16,126 nt of DNA, taken from contig JBAVQS010000054.1 of assembly GCA_049694275.1 (NCBI GenBank), positions 1 to 16,126 of the forward strand, given 5' to 3'. The first letter of the stretch is position 1; each line of letters starts with the position of its first letter. This stretch comes from JBAVQS01 sp049694275 (lineage in GTDB: Bacteria > Chloroflexota > Anaerolineae > UBA4142 > SHND01). The notes under the pieces are model-generated. The model had not been told where the DNA came from and ran no database searches. It saw only the letters and a list, made by a program, of their open reading frames with translations. Below, piece by piece: positions 1 through 8,079 of this stretch. The position numbers and the translations under genes are program-made.

Positions 1-953
1 CCCCCGCGAATCACCGCATCGTGCCACGCATAATACTGCCCGTGATCGCTGTTGATCAGATAGCACACATCTGTGAGCCCCCCCGCCGCCAGCGCCGCCT
101 CCACCGCCGCCAGCGTCCGGTCCATGATCTGATATACCTCCAGCAAGCGCGCTTCATTTCCCATGAACACATGCTGCACCGTATCCAGCCAGCGGAAATA
201 CAACGCCCCAAAATCCCATTCCGCACTCCCCAGCAGTCGCACCCCTAACGCCTGGACGCTCTCCAGGACCGCCAGTTCATCCTGATAGATTTTCTCGGGG
301 TCCTCTCCCACATGCCCTTCCAGAAACGCCCATTCACCGCGCTGCCGGTCGAGGGCCGCCTTGTACGCCTGGAGCTCGGGCCAGTCGCACAGCGTCTGCG
401 GATAATACCAGTCCTGCGCCGCCTGCGGCATGGTCCAATCGCTCACCACAAAGCCGGGCTGCGCCCAAGCCGGATAGGTAAACACGCAACCCACCAGCCC
501 CACCTTGAGACCGTGCTGGGTCATGCGCTGATAGGCGGTGGGCAGCTTGATATCCGCCCGCGAATGGAGGCGGCGTTGGCCTTGAACCGCATTCCGCAGG
601 GCGCGGGCGAAGGGCAGGAGCGGGGTGCGGAGGCGCAGGCCAGCCCGCTTGATGGCGAGCTTGGTGGGCGATTGGCTGTGGTGGAGGAATCGGGCCGGGG
701 CGTCGATAAAGTCGTTCAGGATGCGGTGGAGGCGCGGCGAGCCCCCGTTGGTGGTCCAGAAATCGGTAATGCCATGAATCCAGGGAGGTTCCGAGGTCCA
801 GAACGAGGTCCAGGCCTGAGCGCTGCCGGGGTAGGTCCAGACGATGCCGCTGGTCCCCTGGGCGATTTTGCGCTTGAAATAGGGCAACTGGTCCAGGTGG
901 GCGTAGATGAACAGCGGGTCCGCCGCATCAATTTGCAGGTTGAGAATCTTCAA
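1..953 (-). CDS. Alkaline-phosphatase-superfamily (type I phosphodiesterase-like) hydrolase, 3' part outside window
   Basis: The frame is open for 317 codons from a TTG start at 953 and runs off the left edge. TTG is chosen because GGAGG lies four bases upstream and an in-frame stop precedes it closely. The N-terminus fits the type I phosphodiesterase/nucleotide pyrophosphatase fold. An Asp-containing first strand (D9, D12) is followed by a nucleophile region ending GSAQAW with S44 four residues before W48, then HGITDF at 60-65. Later come D257xxxH261 and SDHG at 302-305, the usual metal-binding patterns of this superfamily. Many relatives have Thr at the nucleophile position; here it appears to be Ser. 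No signal peptide or membrane segment is seen, so a cytoplasmic enzyme is likely. Substrate cannot be told from sequence; these enzymes hydrolyse phosphodiesters or phosphomonoesters. It lies 177 bp downstream of the diguanylate cyclase on the same strand. Confidence 0.8.
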   Translation of the reverse strand, partial: MKILNLQIDAADPLFIYAHLDQLPYFKRKIAQGTSGIVWTYPGSAQAWTSFWTSEPPWIHGITDFWTTNGGSPRLHRILNDFIDAPARFLHHSQSPTKLAIKRAGLRLRTPLLPFARALRNAVQGQRRLHSRADIKLPTAYQRMTQHGLKVGLVGCVFTYPAWAQPGFVVSDWTMPQAAQDWYYPQTLCDWPELQAYKAALDRQRGEWAFLEGHVGEDPEKIYQDELAVLESVQALGVRLLGSAEWDFGALYFRWLDTVQHVFMGNEARLLEVYQIMDRTLAAVEAALAAGGLTDVCYLINSDHGQYYAWHDAVIRG

Positions 954-1130
954 GTGGCCTCCGCCAGCCAAATAATCACGGCAAGTTTAAGATGTTTGCG
1001 GAACTCCCGTCTCGATTTTGTCCCCCCCAGATGATGAGCGCCATGTTGACAGATAGCCGGTGCGTCCCTTTTTATCCTATCAGAGTAGAGTCGGGAACCG
1101 GTGCTGCTGGATAGTAACCGTAAAGTTGTT

Positions 1131-2735
1131 CTATGGGCCGGCCATGCAGACGCGATTGCGGCCTCCCTCCTTGGCGGCATACAGCGCGCCATCCGCGGCT
1201 CGGATGACCGCCTCCAGATTCTCTCCGTGCGCAGGAAAAGCAGCAACGCCGGCCGAGACGGTAAACCCCAGCGCGTGTTCCTCGTACTCGACGTGCAGTG
1301 CTTGACACGCGGCGCGGAGCGCCTCTGCCCGCTCTGCGGCGGTCCCTACCTCGGCGTTCGGCATAACCACGAGGAACTCTTCGCCGCCGTAACGACAGGC
1401 CACATCCATCTCGCGCGTCAGCGTGCGTACGAGCTGGCCGACCGCCTGGAGCACCGTATCTCCCGCGCCATGGCCAGAGGTATCGTTCAACTGCTTGAAA
1501 TGATCGATATCAAACAGGACCACGGCAACCGCCCCTCCGGTGCGCTCGGCGCTCGCCAGGATCGACCGGGATGCCTCGTGCAAATAGCGCCGGTTGAACA
1601 GTCCGGTGAGTGGATCGCGGATCGCTTGCTCGCGCAGTTGCTCCTGCAGAGATTGAATCTCGGCCAGTTGCGCTTGCAAACGTTCATTGGCTTGACGCAG
1701 CCGCTCTTCGGCCTGCTTGCGCTCAGTCACATCCCGCAACTGAAACAGTCGACCGAGCTGCCGCCGCGCCCCATCCTGAACGGGCGTGAGGCGTAATTCA
1801 TAGTAACGCGGGACACCCGCCACCACGACAATCACCTCTTCCTGACAGGCAGCCTGACCGGCATATTTTTGGAATACGTTATCCCAGGGCGACGGTAGTT
1901 GAGTCGGAACCTGGCCCAGCGAGAGCGGCGTCAAGGCACACGTGGTCGCAGCCGCCGGATTGAAATCGACAATATGGTCGCGCCGGTCGAGCACGATGAC
2001 CGGGTCGTCCAGATTCTGCATTACGAGGGACCGCGCGACCGGCGCCACGGAGAACCACCCCAGGCGCAGAAACGCCTGGACATAGAGGAGCCCGGGGAGG
2101 AGAAACGCGATGGGCGCAAGATTAATTCCGGGTAGCGGCATCAAGCCATAGGTATAAAAGAGGTCGATGAGCCAGGGAATCGCCAGCCCCAGCATGATGA
2201 ACGGAATCTCACGCACCGGGCGCGTCCGCATCCCGCTAGAAAAAATCAGGACGATAAAGGCGATTATAGATAGGCTATACCCGTACAACTCCTGGATGAA
2301 AAACAGAGGGCCTCGATACCACAGCAGAACGGGGAAGGCGCCGGAGAGATCCAGTTGCAAGTTATAGCGCATCAGGGTGGTGTATGGCGTAGTAATTGCG
2401 GCTAGCGCCGTCGCCGCTGGAATGACAAGCAGCAGCATCAGCGGCAGGAGCGATAACCGGTCCCGATTGCCTGTGTATTCCAGCGCCATGACCAGGATAA
2501 GCGGCGAGATGAACGGGGTAAAGGTATAGCGGAGGTTCGATATCAAAATCTTGAGTTGGAGATCGCCGGTGGAGAAATCGAGCGCATAGGATAAGGCCCA
2601 CAGCGCGCACAGCAACATGAGCAGGCTAAAAGGGCCGGCGGCCGGCGCGCCGGGGAAACGGCGCACATAGCGAACGATTGCGGCGAGCGCCAAGGCCGCA
2701 GCGAGGTAGGGTAGAACAAATGGGGTCCAAACCAT
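1131..2735 (-). CDS. 7TM-sensor, PAS and GGDEF diguanylate cyclase
   Basis: This 534-residue membrane protein probably makes cyclic di-GMP from two GTP. Residues 1-225 hold about seven hydrophobic segments resembling the 7TM sensor region of histidine kinases (HisKA_7TM type). A PAS-like domain spans about 238-338, beginning with the typical DDPVIVLDRRDHIVDFNPAA. A charged coiled coil (about 338-372) leads into the GGDEF domain at 373-534. The active site reads RYGGEEF (GGEEF at 450-454). FDIDHFKQLND supplies the metal- and nucleotide-binding residues. The inhibitory I-site RxxD is intact as REMD at 441-444, so product inhibition is expected. There is no EAL or HD-GYP domain. The ligand of the 7TM part is unknown. 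It follows the cohesin/dockerin cluster by 143 bp and may be transcribed separately. Confidence 0.93.
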   Translation of the reverse strand: MVWTPFVLPYLAAALALAAIVRYVRRFPGAPAAGPFSLLMLLCALWALSYALDFSTGDLQLKILISNLRYTFTPFISPLILVMALEYTGNRDRLSLLPLMLLLVIPAATALAAITTPYTTLMRYNLQLDLSGAFPVLLWYRGPLFFIQELYGYSLSIIAFIVLIFSSGMRTRPVREIPFIMLGLAIPWLIDLFYTYGLMPLPGINLAPIAFLLPGLLYVQAFLRLGWFSVAPVARSLVMQNLDDPVIVLDRRDHIVDFNPAAATTCALTPLSLGQVPTQLPSPWDNVFQKYAGQAACQEEVIVVVAGVPRYYELRLTPVQDGARRQLGRLFQLRDVTERKQAEERLRQANERLQAQLAEIQSLQEQLREQAIRDPLTGLFNRRYLHEASRSILASAERTGGAVAVVLFDIDHFKQLNDTSGHGAGDTVLQAVGQLVRTLTREMDVACRYGGEEFLVVMPNAEVGTAAERAEALRAACQALHVEYEEHALGFTVSAGVAAFPAHGENLEAVIRAADGALYAAKEGGRNRVCMAGP

Positions 2736-2742
2736 CGAGGCT

Positions 2743-2748
2743 ATTATA
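2743..2748 (-). promoter_or_regulatory. Candidate -10 element (TATAAT) for the diguanylate cyclase gene
   Basis: A perfect TATAAT on the minus strand ends 7 bases before the ATG at 2735. No convincing Shine-Dalgarno sequence lies between them and no good -35 box is visible. If used, transcription would begin at or next to the start codon, giving a leaderless mRNA. This is a motif-only call. Confidence 0.35.
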
Positions 2749-2878
2749 GCATTGATAATCTTCCCATCGAGGTTTAGACCCTGGATCGCAACCGACGTTT
2801 CACAATTCGGATATGCCTACCAGTTACCCAGTCGGACCATGTATCTCCACCAAGCCCAGGACATTCCCTGTCGAGCGG

Positions 2879-3625
2879 TTACTGACGCCGGGCCAGAAGC
2901 CAGAGGAGAAACCCTCCTGGAATGACCGCGGCAAATGCTCCGAGTAGAAAAGAGAGCTGGGACGCCAGCGTGTCCTCTTCAGCCGGTTCATAATGTACGG
3001 TCATGCTGGAGAGGTGCACGGCGGTAGTAGTGTCAACGACAATTTGCCCATCGATATTGGTCGATGGAATCTGCACTCCATCACGTGTGGAGATCTTGGA
3101 AAAGGTGAAATGAATCGGGGACGTGCCGACCGTGATTGCTTTGAATCGAATTGAAGTATAAACGCCGGGATCATATACGGGCGCGCCCGGATTCAATTTG
3201 GTAACCACCACCGAGATTTCCCCGGTCCGCGTGATCACGTTGTTGAACACGGTAAAGTAGCACGAAGGATCACAGCCGGGATCGACGGTCAGCAGCGGGC
3301 CAAGAATCGTGCTTCTGCTGGGATTACCACTTGCATTGACAACCTGAACCAGAGCCGGATCGAAAGTAAGTCGGACATCCCCGCCGTATACGCCATCGGC
3401 AGGTAGTTGGGGGAGGTTATCAAACCGAATATCGACTGTCCCGATCTGGCCGAGTGTAAGATTTGTCGTGGTCGGAGATACATTGACCTGAATGGGTCCA
3501 TCGGCGGCAGCCGGTTGAGCGGCGCCCTGGCTCGCAATCAACAGGATGAAGAGGGTAATCAAGAATATGGCGAGTTGCAAAGGTCGATTCTCAGGCGGCA
3601 CTCGAAAAGAGCACTGTCGGTTCAT
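2879..3625 (-). CDS. Membrane-anchored cohesin-domain protein (divergent type)
   Basis: The 248-residue protein should be exported and held in the membrane by its C-terminus. The start at 3625 is preferred to an ATG nine codons upstream because AGGGAGAG lies just before it. A hydrophobic signal (about 16-33) with Ala-rich cleavage region near 41 precedes a cohesin-like beta-sandwich at 45-198. The latter starts VNVSPTTTNLTLGQ, and contains YGGDVRLTFDP and a GTSPIHFTFSKIS strand. A Cys pair (C118, C122) sits in the middle of the domain. A transmembrane helix (about 224-244) and basic tail ARRQ end the protein. Unlike the other two anchored cohesins here, it has almost no linker between cohesin and membrane, and its cohesin is clearly diverged. 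It is the last gene of the cluster, 58 bp after the cohesin/dockerin gene. Expected role: surface receptor for dockerins. Confidence 0.82.
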   Translation of the reverse strand: MNRQCSFRVPPENRPLQLAIFLITLFILLIASQGAAQPAAADGPIQVNVSPTTTNLTLGQIGTVDIRFDNLPQLPADGVYGGDVRLTFDPALVQVVNASGNPSRSTILGPLLTVDPGCDPSCYFTVFNNVITRTGEISVVVTKLNPGAPVYDPGVYTSIRFKAITVGTSPIHFTFSKISTRDGVQIPSTNIDGQIVVDTTTAVHLSSMTVHYEPAEEDTLASQLSFLLGAFAAVIPGGFLLWLLARRQ

Positions 3626-3668
3626 ATCACTCTCCCTTTTAATCTGGATCATCAGGATTCCTCGCGTC

Positions 3669-3693
3669 CCCCTGGTCTAGGAGTTACCAGGGG
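3669..3693 (-). terminator. Inverted repeat overlapping the stop codon of the small cohesin/dockerin gene
   Basis: On the minus strand CCCCTGGT and ACCAGGGG form a perfect 8-bp stem with a 9-nt loop. The left arm includes the last Trp codon and the first base of the TAA stop. No T-run follows, so it is not a textbook intrinsic terminator; it may instead stabilise mRNA or lower expression of the next gene. Confidence 0.5.
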
Positions 3694-4724
3694 AGAGGTC
3701 CCGCAAGTCCATAGTTGCCTCCGACCAGCACCAGGTCGAAGATATCCACGTTTCCATCCGCGTTGATATCGCTGCTGCCGGCGCCACCGCAGGTGCGCGG
3801 AGCCACGCCGTAACTGCCCCCGATGCAGGAGAGGTCCAGGATATCCACCAACCCATCGTTATTGGCATCCCCGGCTAGCAAGCGGGTCGTGGGTGCGGTG
3901 TAAATCGTGCCATAAAGAAGCGAGACACCGGTTAACCGGTTGGTTAGATAGAGCGAATGCGTCGCGTCCAATTGATAGTTTGAGCCGGCCAGGTCAACTG
4001 GCACGGTAACGGTAAAGTACCCGGTCGTTGCCGAAAAATTGGTCGTAGTGGGCGGAAACTTGCCAGCGCTATCAGTCAGCGTCACCGTCCCAGCAGTGAT
4101 GGGCGTGCTGCGCCCTTGCAGTCGCACTGTTCCGTTCACAATCGCGGCGCCATAGACGGTGAGGGTCGCCGCGCCGGCCGTGTGATCGATGGCAAACCCG
4201 TTTCGGTCGGATAAATAATGGGTGGTCATGGTGAGCGGGACGAGACCCGGGGCGACGCCGGTAAAGGTAATCTGGGCGAGGGGCCCACTGCCGCTCAACG
4301 GCAGAGCAGGATTGAGCTGCGTGGCGCTGAAACGGCACAAGCCACCGCCGCAGGATGCATCCCAGCCCGGCGGCACAAAAGCGCCGATGGTATTCAAGAA
4401 GGTATCTGTAAAAGCGCCGGTCGCGCTCACCTTACTCGCATCGTAGCTGACCTCGATCTGATAGCCATAGAGATTGGTCACCGCGGCGAGATTGAGGACG
4501 ACCACGGCGCTGGAACCGACGGTCAACTGCGCGCTGGTCGGGCTAAAGGACAGGTCGGCCGGCGCCGCGGCAACCGGACGCGCCGTCGTGCTGAGCAAAA
4601 GCAGGAGGGCCGCAGCAATTGCAAGAATCAGGCTGGACGGCTGTTCCCTCTTTGAGCTCCATTTCTGATTCGCGTCGTGCTGCGTACATGGCCTGCGAAT
4701 AGCAAACTGAGTTTGAGTAGGCAT
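3684..4724 (-). CDS. Secreted cohesin/dockerin protein
   Basis: This 346-residue secreted protein carries both halves of the cohesin-dockerin pair. The open frame extends farther upstream, but that part overlaps the preceding gene and is rejected; 4724 is the first ATG after it. The n-region is long (about 30 residues), then a hydrophobic core at 31-48 and cleavage near VAAA-PA. A cohesin domain (57-190) has the hallmark NLYGYQIEVSYD and SGSGPLAQITFTG. A carboxypeptidase-regulatory-like beta domain (about 195-280) begins GTVRLQGRSTPITAGTVTL. A complete type I-like dockerin (283-340) has calcium loops DANNDGLVDILD (286-297) and DINADGNVDIFD (319-330). Between the loops lies a Cys pair (C300, C312). 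The protein ends LPW. It is a close paralogue of the C-terminal half of the beta-propeller protein at 8080-9921. No Shine-Dalgarno is visible; translation may be coupled to the gene 25 bp upstream. Confidence 0.87.
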   Translation of the reverse strand: MPTQTQFAIRRPCTQHDANQKWSSKREQPSSLILAIAAALLLLLSTTARPVAAAPADLSFSPTSAQLTVGSSAVVVLNLAAVTNLYGYQIEVSYDASKVSATGAFTDTFLNTIGAFVPPGWDASCGGGLCRFSATQLNPALPLSGSGPLAQITFTGVAPGLVPLTMTTHYLSDRNGFAIDHTAGAATLTVYGAAIVNGTVRLQGRSTPITAGTVTLTDSAGKFPPTTTNFSATTGYFTVTVPVDLAGSNYQLDATHSLYLTNRLTGVSLLYGTIYTAPTTRLLAGDANNDGLVDILDLSCIGGSYGVAPRTCGGAGSSDINADGNVDIFDLVLVGGNYGLAGPLPW

Positions 4725-4749
4725 AAGTAGAGTGATGCTTTCGTTGGCT

Positions 4750-5547
4750 CTATTGTGACGGCAGGTTGCGCCGCGCGGGGCGGCGCAAAAGTAAGAATGC
4801 TGCGACACCCAACAAGACCAGCGTCCCGAGGCAGCCGCCCCCTGCGACGACGATGAGCGCGGCGGTGAGCAGCCGATTCTCTGGCGGCGCGGGCGGCGCG
4901 GCCGAAACAGCGGTTGCCACCGGCGCGGCGGTTGCCGGGGCCGTAGCAATCGGGGACGGTGTTTTCGTGGCCGTCGCCGTGGCGTTCGATGTGGCCGTCG
5001 CCGTGGCGGGTTTGGGCGGAACGACAACCAACGTTCCGCTCCCAGCGCTGACCGACATCTTGACGCCTTTGCGATCGGCAATGGCAACAAAACTGATTTT
5101 GAGCGTCGTTTGCTTGCCCAGGGTTTTGCCCCGAACGGGAATCAACAGCACCACCCCGGTTCCAGTTGCCGGCGGAGTTGGGTTGGTCTGCGTCACCACG
5201 TATTGCAGCGTTCCCTTTTGGTTGTCGACCGTATTCCTCACCACAAAATCGGGCTTGATGAAATCACCCGGAATCATTTGTACGCCCTCTTGATCCGGGA
5301 TGCCATCCGCGATTTCGACGACGCTTGGGTCGAATTCGGCGCGCAGGTCAATTCCGTACACATCGTGTGCATTCTCAATGATGATCTTGAGCGTCTCGAC
5401 CTGGCCCTGCCCCACCTCCAATCGGACATCGGGATGCACGATAGCGGTATCCCCCTGTGCACGCGCCGATGGGCTGAGAGCGGTGACCGGAACAAACAAG
5501 GCCAGTCCGGCAAGCAAAACGAAAAGGAGAGTCTTATATCGAATCAC
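4750..5547 (-). CDS. Membrane-anchored cohesin with Thr/Ala/Pro linker
   Basis: The 265-residue protein starts at GTG 5547. The frame extends 22 codons to an upstream ATG, but those codons read through the inverted repeat at 5561-5590. The GTG start is preceded by ACGGAAAAAAC, resembling the site before the next gene upstream, and gives a clean signal peptide (1-30, cleavage after ARA). The cohesin domain (34-176) shows VYGIDLRAEFDPSVVEIAD, then VDNQKGTLQYVVTQTNPTPP and ATGTGVVLLIPVRG. A low-complexity Ala/Thr/Pro spacer (177-223) lifts it from the membrane. A transmembrane helix (226-254) is followed by the basic tail RRPARRNLPSQ. It is paralogous to the anchored cohesin at 12437-13183. Probable role: surface receptor for the secreted dockerin proteins encoded next to it. 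Confidence 0.87.
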   Translation of the reverse strand: MIRYKTLLFVLLAGLALFVPVTALSPSARAQGDTAIVHPDVRLEVGQGQVETLKIIIENAHDVYGIDLRAEFDPSVVEIADGIPDQEGVQMIPGDFIKPDFVVRNTVDNQKGTLQYVVTQTNPTPPATGTGVVLLIPVRGKTLGKQTTLKISFVAIADRKGVKMSVSAGSGTLVVVPPKPATATATSNATATATKTPSPIATAPATAAPVATAVSAAPPAPPENRLLTAALIVVAGGGCLGTLVLLGVAAFLLLRRPARRNLPSQ

Positions 5548-5560
5548 GTTTTTTCCGTCG

Positions 5561-5590
5561 GGTGGGGAGGACGGTTTTGTCCTCCCCACC
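5561..5590 (-). terminator. Strong GC-rich hairpin after the beta-helix/dockerin gene
   Basis: GGTGGGGAGGAC and GTCCTCCCCACC form a perfect 12-bp stem with a 6-nt loop, 16 bases after the TAA at 5607-5609. On the minus strand it is followed by a short purine stretch, not a T-run, then by the GTG start of the next gene. It may act as a processing, stabilising or attenuating element, or a weak terminator. Confidence 0.6.
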
Positions 5591-5606
5591 ATTACTGTAT
5601 TACGAT

Positions 5607-7958
5607 TTACCAAGACTGCGGAGCGGTCAATCCATAGTTGCCGCCGGCGAGAACCAGGTCAAAGATGTTGACAAAGCCATCGCCGTTCACGTCTGCTCCT
5701 GTATCGGCCGTAATGCTGGCGCCGAATGAGCCGCCCATGGCTGAGAGATCGCCGATATCAATGGTGTTGTCGTTGTTGATGTCGCCGCCAAGCAGAGTCG
5801 GGGTCGGAGTGATGGTGTTGGACCCGGCCGCGATCGTGACCGTCGTCCTGGCCGCACTGAGATAGGCGCGACGCGTGACCGTGGCGGTGTAATCCCCGGT
5901 CGTTACGCCGGTGCCCGCGCCGGCCTTGATGATCTGATAGTTGCCGTTCGTATCCGTTGCCGGGAAGACGTACGGACCCGAGCCGGTGCAAGCCGCGCTG
6001 GAGCAGGTTAGCGTGACCACGGCGCCGTTCCAGCCGGCGGGAGAGGTCGCCCCTTGCAGACGACCTTGCAGGGCAATGACCCCGCTCACGCTAGCCGTCG
6101 GCGCAACACAGGTGATCGAGTCGCCGAGGAGGGCGGTCGGGATGTTAAAGCCGTTGATATCAGACAGGAAGGTCCCTGTCCCCGCCGTCGTGTCGTAGCT
6201 CAAGAGGCTCGTCCCAGCCACGGTGCAGGTATAGGTCCAGGTTGCCATGTTGGCATCGGTGAGGTTTGCGGCATTCGGGTGGAGATCGCGCCGCAGTGTG
6301 GCCGCCAGCGTTGTCTGGCCCGCCGCCGGGAAGCCGGCGGCAAAGTTCTTGGCCATAAAGGCGCTGTTCCAATCCCAGTCATTGGGCGCAGTGCCGACGG
6401 TGTGGCTGATCCCGCTCGTGAAGGTGAGGATAGCCGGATCGTGGTCCGCGACGAATTGGACTCCGTACAGACCATTGACGGTGACGTTTGTGTTGAACGT
6501 GCCTGTTTCACCGATTTCGTGAGTCGAAGCGGTCGGACCCGTTGTGAGGGCGCGAGCGTATGGGCCTGTCGTTACCAATCCGGTGACGCCGTTATTGCCG
6601 CCGGCCCCAGGACCTGCTGCACTACCCCACCAGTTCCTTGTCCCGTCAACGGCCACGTTCGAATCGGCTCCGGTTGTATTCCCGGTAATACTGTTATAGT
6701 TAAAAGCGACCGAGGTAAAAGTACCGCCGCTGCAGCCGCTTGTGCATTGGTAGAGGCCGACACCCCACGTCCATCCCGAGATCAGATTGCTGGCTGCATA
6801 AAATGCCATGTTCGCCGAGCCATAACCCGGATAACCCGCATCGGCTTCCAGGCCGGTGGAGTTATCGCTGACCGGGCCGGTCGTGGTGATTCTATTGCCA
6901 ATGACATTTACGGTCATCGGCCCGCCGCTGGGAGTGGAAGGTCCACTGGTCTGACGCGACTGTTTGGGACTGCTCCCCGCATCGAAGGGGCTGGGTTGGG
7001 CCGGGGGTGGGTCATCGACGACGATACCCCAATAACCTGGCTGACCAACGCCGGCGGTTGATGCGGTCACCGTATTCCCGACGATGTTGCTGTTGCCCTC
7101 GATCATGTAAATGCCGAGCATGCCATTCGTGACCGTATTGAACTGAATGTCGACGTTGGATTCTATGACGAGAATGGAGGTCGCCGACCAGCCCGATCCG
7201 GTGTACGAGATGCCCGAGACGGTATTGAGCGGGCCAACCTTACCGGTGGCGCCATCGCTCACCTGGATGCCGTTCTGCGCCGTATACGAGATTGGGCCGG
7301 CGCCGGTGACCGTGTTGCGCTGTACGTTGACCGTCAGGCCGTTGCCCATGAGGGCCATGCCGTTCTTTTGAAAATCGCTGACCGTATTGTCCAGCACGTT
7401 CAACGTGCGCGACGCGCCATCCTGGTTATAGGCATAGATGCCGACGCCGTGCTGGACGCCGCTCGCCGGCGTGTCACGGACATGGACGACGGAAGTGTGG
7501 GTGATGGCGCCCCCCGCGTTGTAATAAGCAATGCCGAGAAACTGGTTGTTGGCATTGCCCTGCCCATTGCCGTCAACCATGAGATACTGAATGGTGACGG
7601 TGGCATTGTGAGCATAAACGATAGGCTTTTTGTTAGAGGGGGTCGTGAACTTGGTCGCGAGCGCCGCCGGCGATTGGATGATCGAAGCGGCCCCCTGGCC
7701 CTGGAGGGTCAGGTTCTTGCCGATGTCCACCTGCTCGACATAGGCGCCGGGCAGTACGAGAACCGTGTCGCCGGCGGTGGCTAGATCGACGGCGTGCTGG
7801 ATGGTCTGGCAGAGGTGCGTTGTCGCGCAAGTGCCGTCGTCAAAAGCGGCCGAGACCTGCCATGTCGAGGGCGCGGTCGCATAGACCGACCCAGGATTCA
7901 GTGAGATTGCTAGCAGCGCAAGGAGCAGCAATCCCAGGAATGCAACATTGCGTTTCAT
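5607..7958 (-). CDS. Secreted beta-helix protein with cohesin-like and dockerin domains
   Basis: This 783-residue protein is preceded by CGCGGAG and an A-run before its ATG. A signal peptide (1-27) is followed by a right-handed parallel beta-helix (about 30-470). That region begins with CQTIQHAVDLATAGDTVLVLPG, the usual first coil of pectin-lyase-like repeat proteins. It continues with many NTV, GNRI and NLIS turns and closes with NWWGSAAGP at 442-450. A cohesin-like domain (about 472-618) contains GLYGVQFVADHDPAILTF and FLSDINGFNIP. A carboxypeptidase-regulatory-like domain (623-715) has GVIALQGRLQG. The dockerin (724-776) has loops DINNDNTIDIGD and DVNGDGFVNIFD, and the protein ends PQSW. 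No catalytic residues of a polysaccharide lyase can be assigned, so binding or structural roles are as likely as enzymatic ones. It is a paralogue of the protein at 10012-12258. Confidence 0.88.
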   Translation of the reverse strand: MKRNVAFLGLLLLALLAISLNPGSVYATAPSTWQVSAAFDDGTCATTHLCQTIQHAVDLATAGDTVLVLPGAYVEQVDIGKNLTLQGQGAASIIQSPAALATKFTTPSNKKPIVYAHNATVTIQYLMVDGNGQGNANNQFLGIAYYNAGGAITHTSVVHVRDTPASGVQHGVGIYAYNQDGASRTLNVLDNTVSDFQKNGMALMGNGLTVNVQRNTVTGAGPISYTAQNGIQVSDGATGKVGPLNTVSGISYTGSGWSATSILVIESNVDIQFNTVTNGMLGIYMIEGNSNIVGNTVTASTAGVGQPGYWGIVVDDPPPAQPSPFDAGSSPKQSRQTSGPSTPSGGPMTVNVIGNRITTTGPVSDNSTGLEADAGYPGYGSANMAFYAASNLISGWTWGVGLYQCTSGCSGGTFTSVAFNYNSITGNTTGADSNVAVDGTRNWWGSAAGPGAGGNNGVTGLVTTGPYARALTTGPTASTHEIGETGTFNTNVTVNGLYGVQFVADHDPAILTFTSGISHTVGTAPNDWDWNSAFMAKNFAAGFPAAGQTTLAATLRRDLHPNAANLTDANMATWTYTCTVAGTSLLSYDTTAGTGTFLSDINGFNIPTALLGDSITCVAPTASVSGVIALQGRLQGATSPAGWNGAVVTLTCSSAACTGSGPYVFPATDTNGNYQIIKAGAGTGVTTGDYTATVTRRAYLSAARTTVTIAAGSNTITPTPTLLGGDINNDNTIDIGDLSAMGGSFGASITADTGADVNGDGFVNIFDLVLAGGNYGLTAPQSW

Positions 7959-8024
7959 TTTTTTCTCCGCGTAAAAGTGCGAGCGTCTTTTTTAGATTGA
8001 AAAGCGAACTATTCGAGCGGATTG

Positions 8025-8051
8025 GGGTGGCGACGCAGGTCGTCGCCACCC
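8025..8051 (-). terminator. GC-rich hairpin after the beta-propeller/dockerin gene
   Basis: GGGTGGCGAC and GTCGCCACCC form a perfect 10-bp stem with a 7-nt loop, 28 bases after the stop codon at 8080. No T-run follows on the minus strand. It lies in the 121-bp gap before the beta-helix gene at 5607-7958. Confidence 0.55.
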
Positions 8052-8079
8052 TTGTTCACAACCTTGTCTCGCTCAGTTC

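Noticed and set aside
312..1034. 240-codon plus-strand open frame
   Set aside because: It is antisense to the phosphodiesterase gene, whose motifs are clear on the minus strand; the product is Arg/Gly/Pro-rich with no recognisable domain.
1101..1796. 231-codon plus-strand open frame
   Set aside because: It lies opposite the GGDEF domain, which is well conserved on the minus strand.
4725..5090. N-terminal extension of the small cohesin/dockerin protein
   Set aside because: The added sequence is Arg/Pro-rich, is out of frame with the cohesin gene it overlaps, and precedes a normal signal peptide.
6054..7061. 335-codon plus-strand open frame
   Set aside because: Antisense to the beta-helix gene; long antisense frames are common in GC-rich repetitive genes and no domain is seen.
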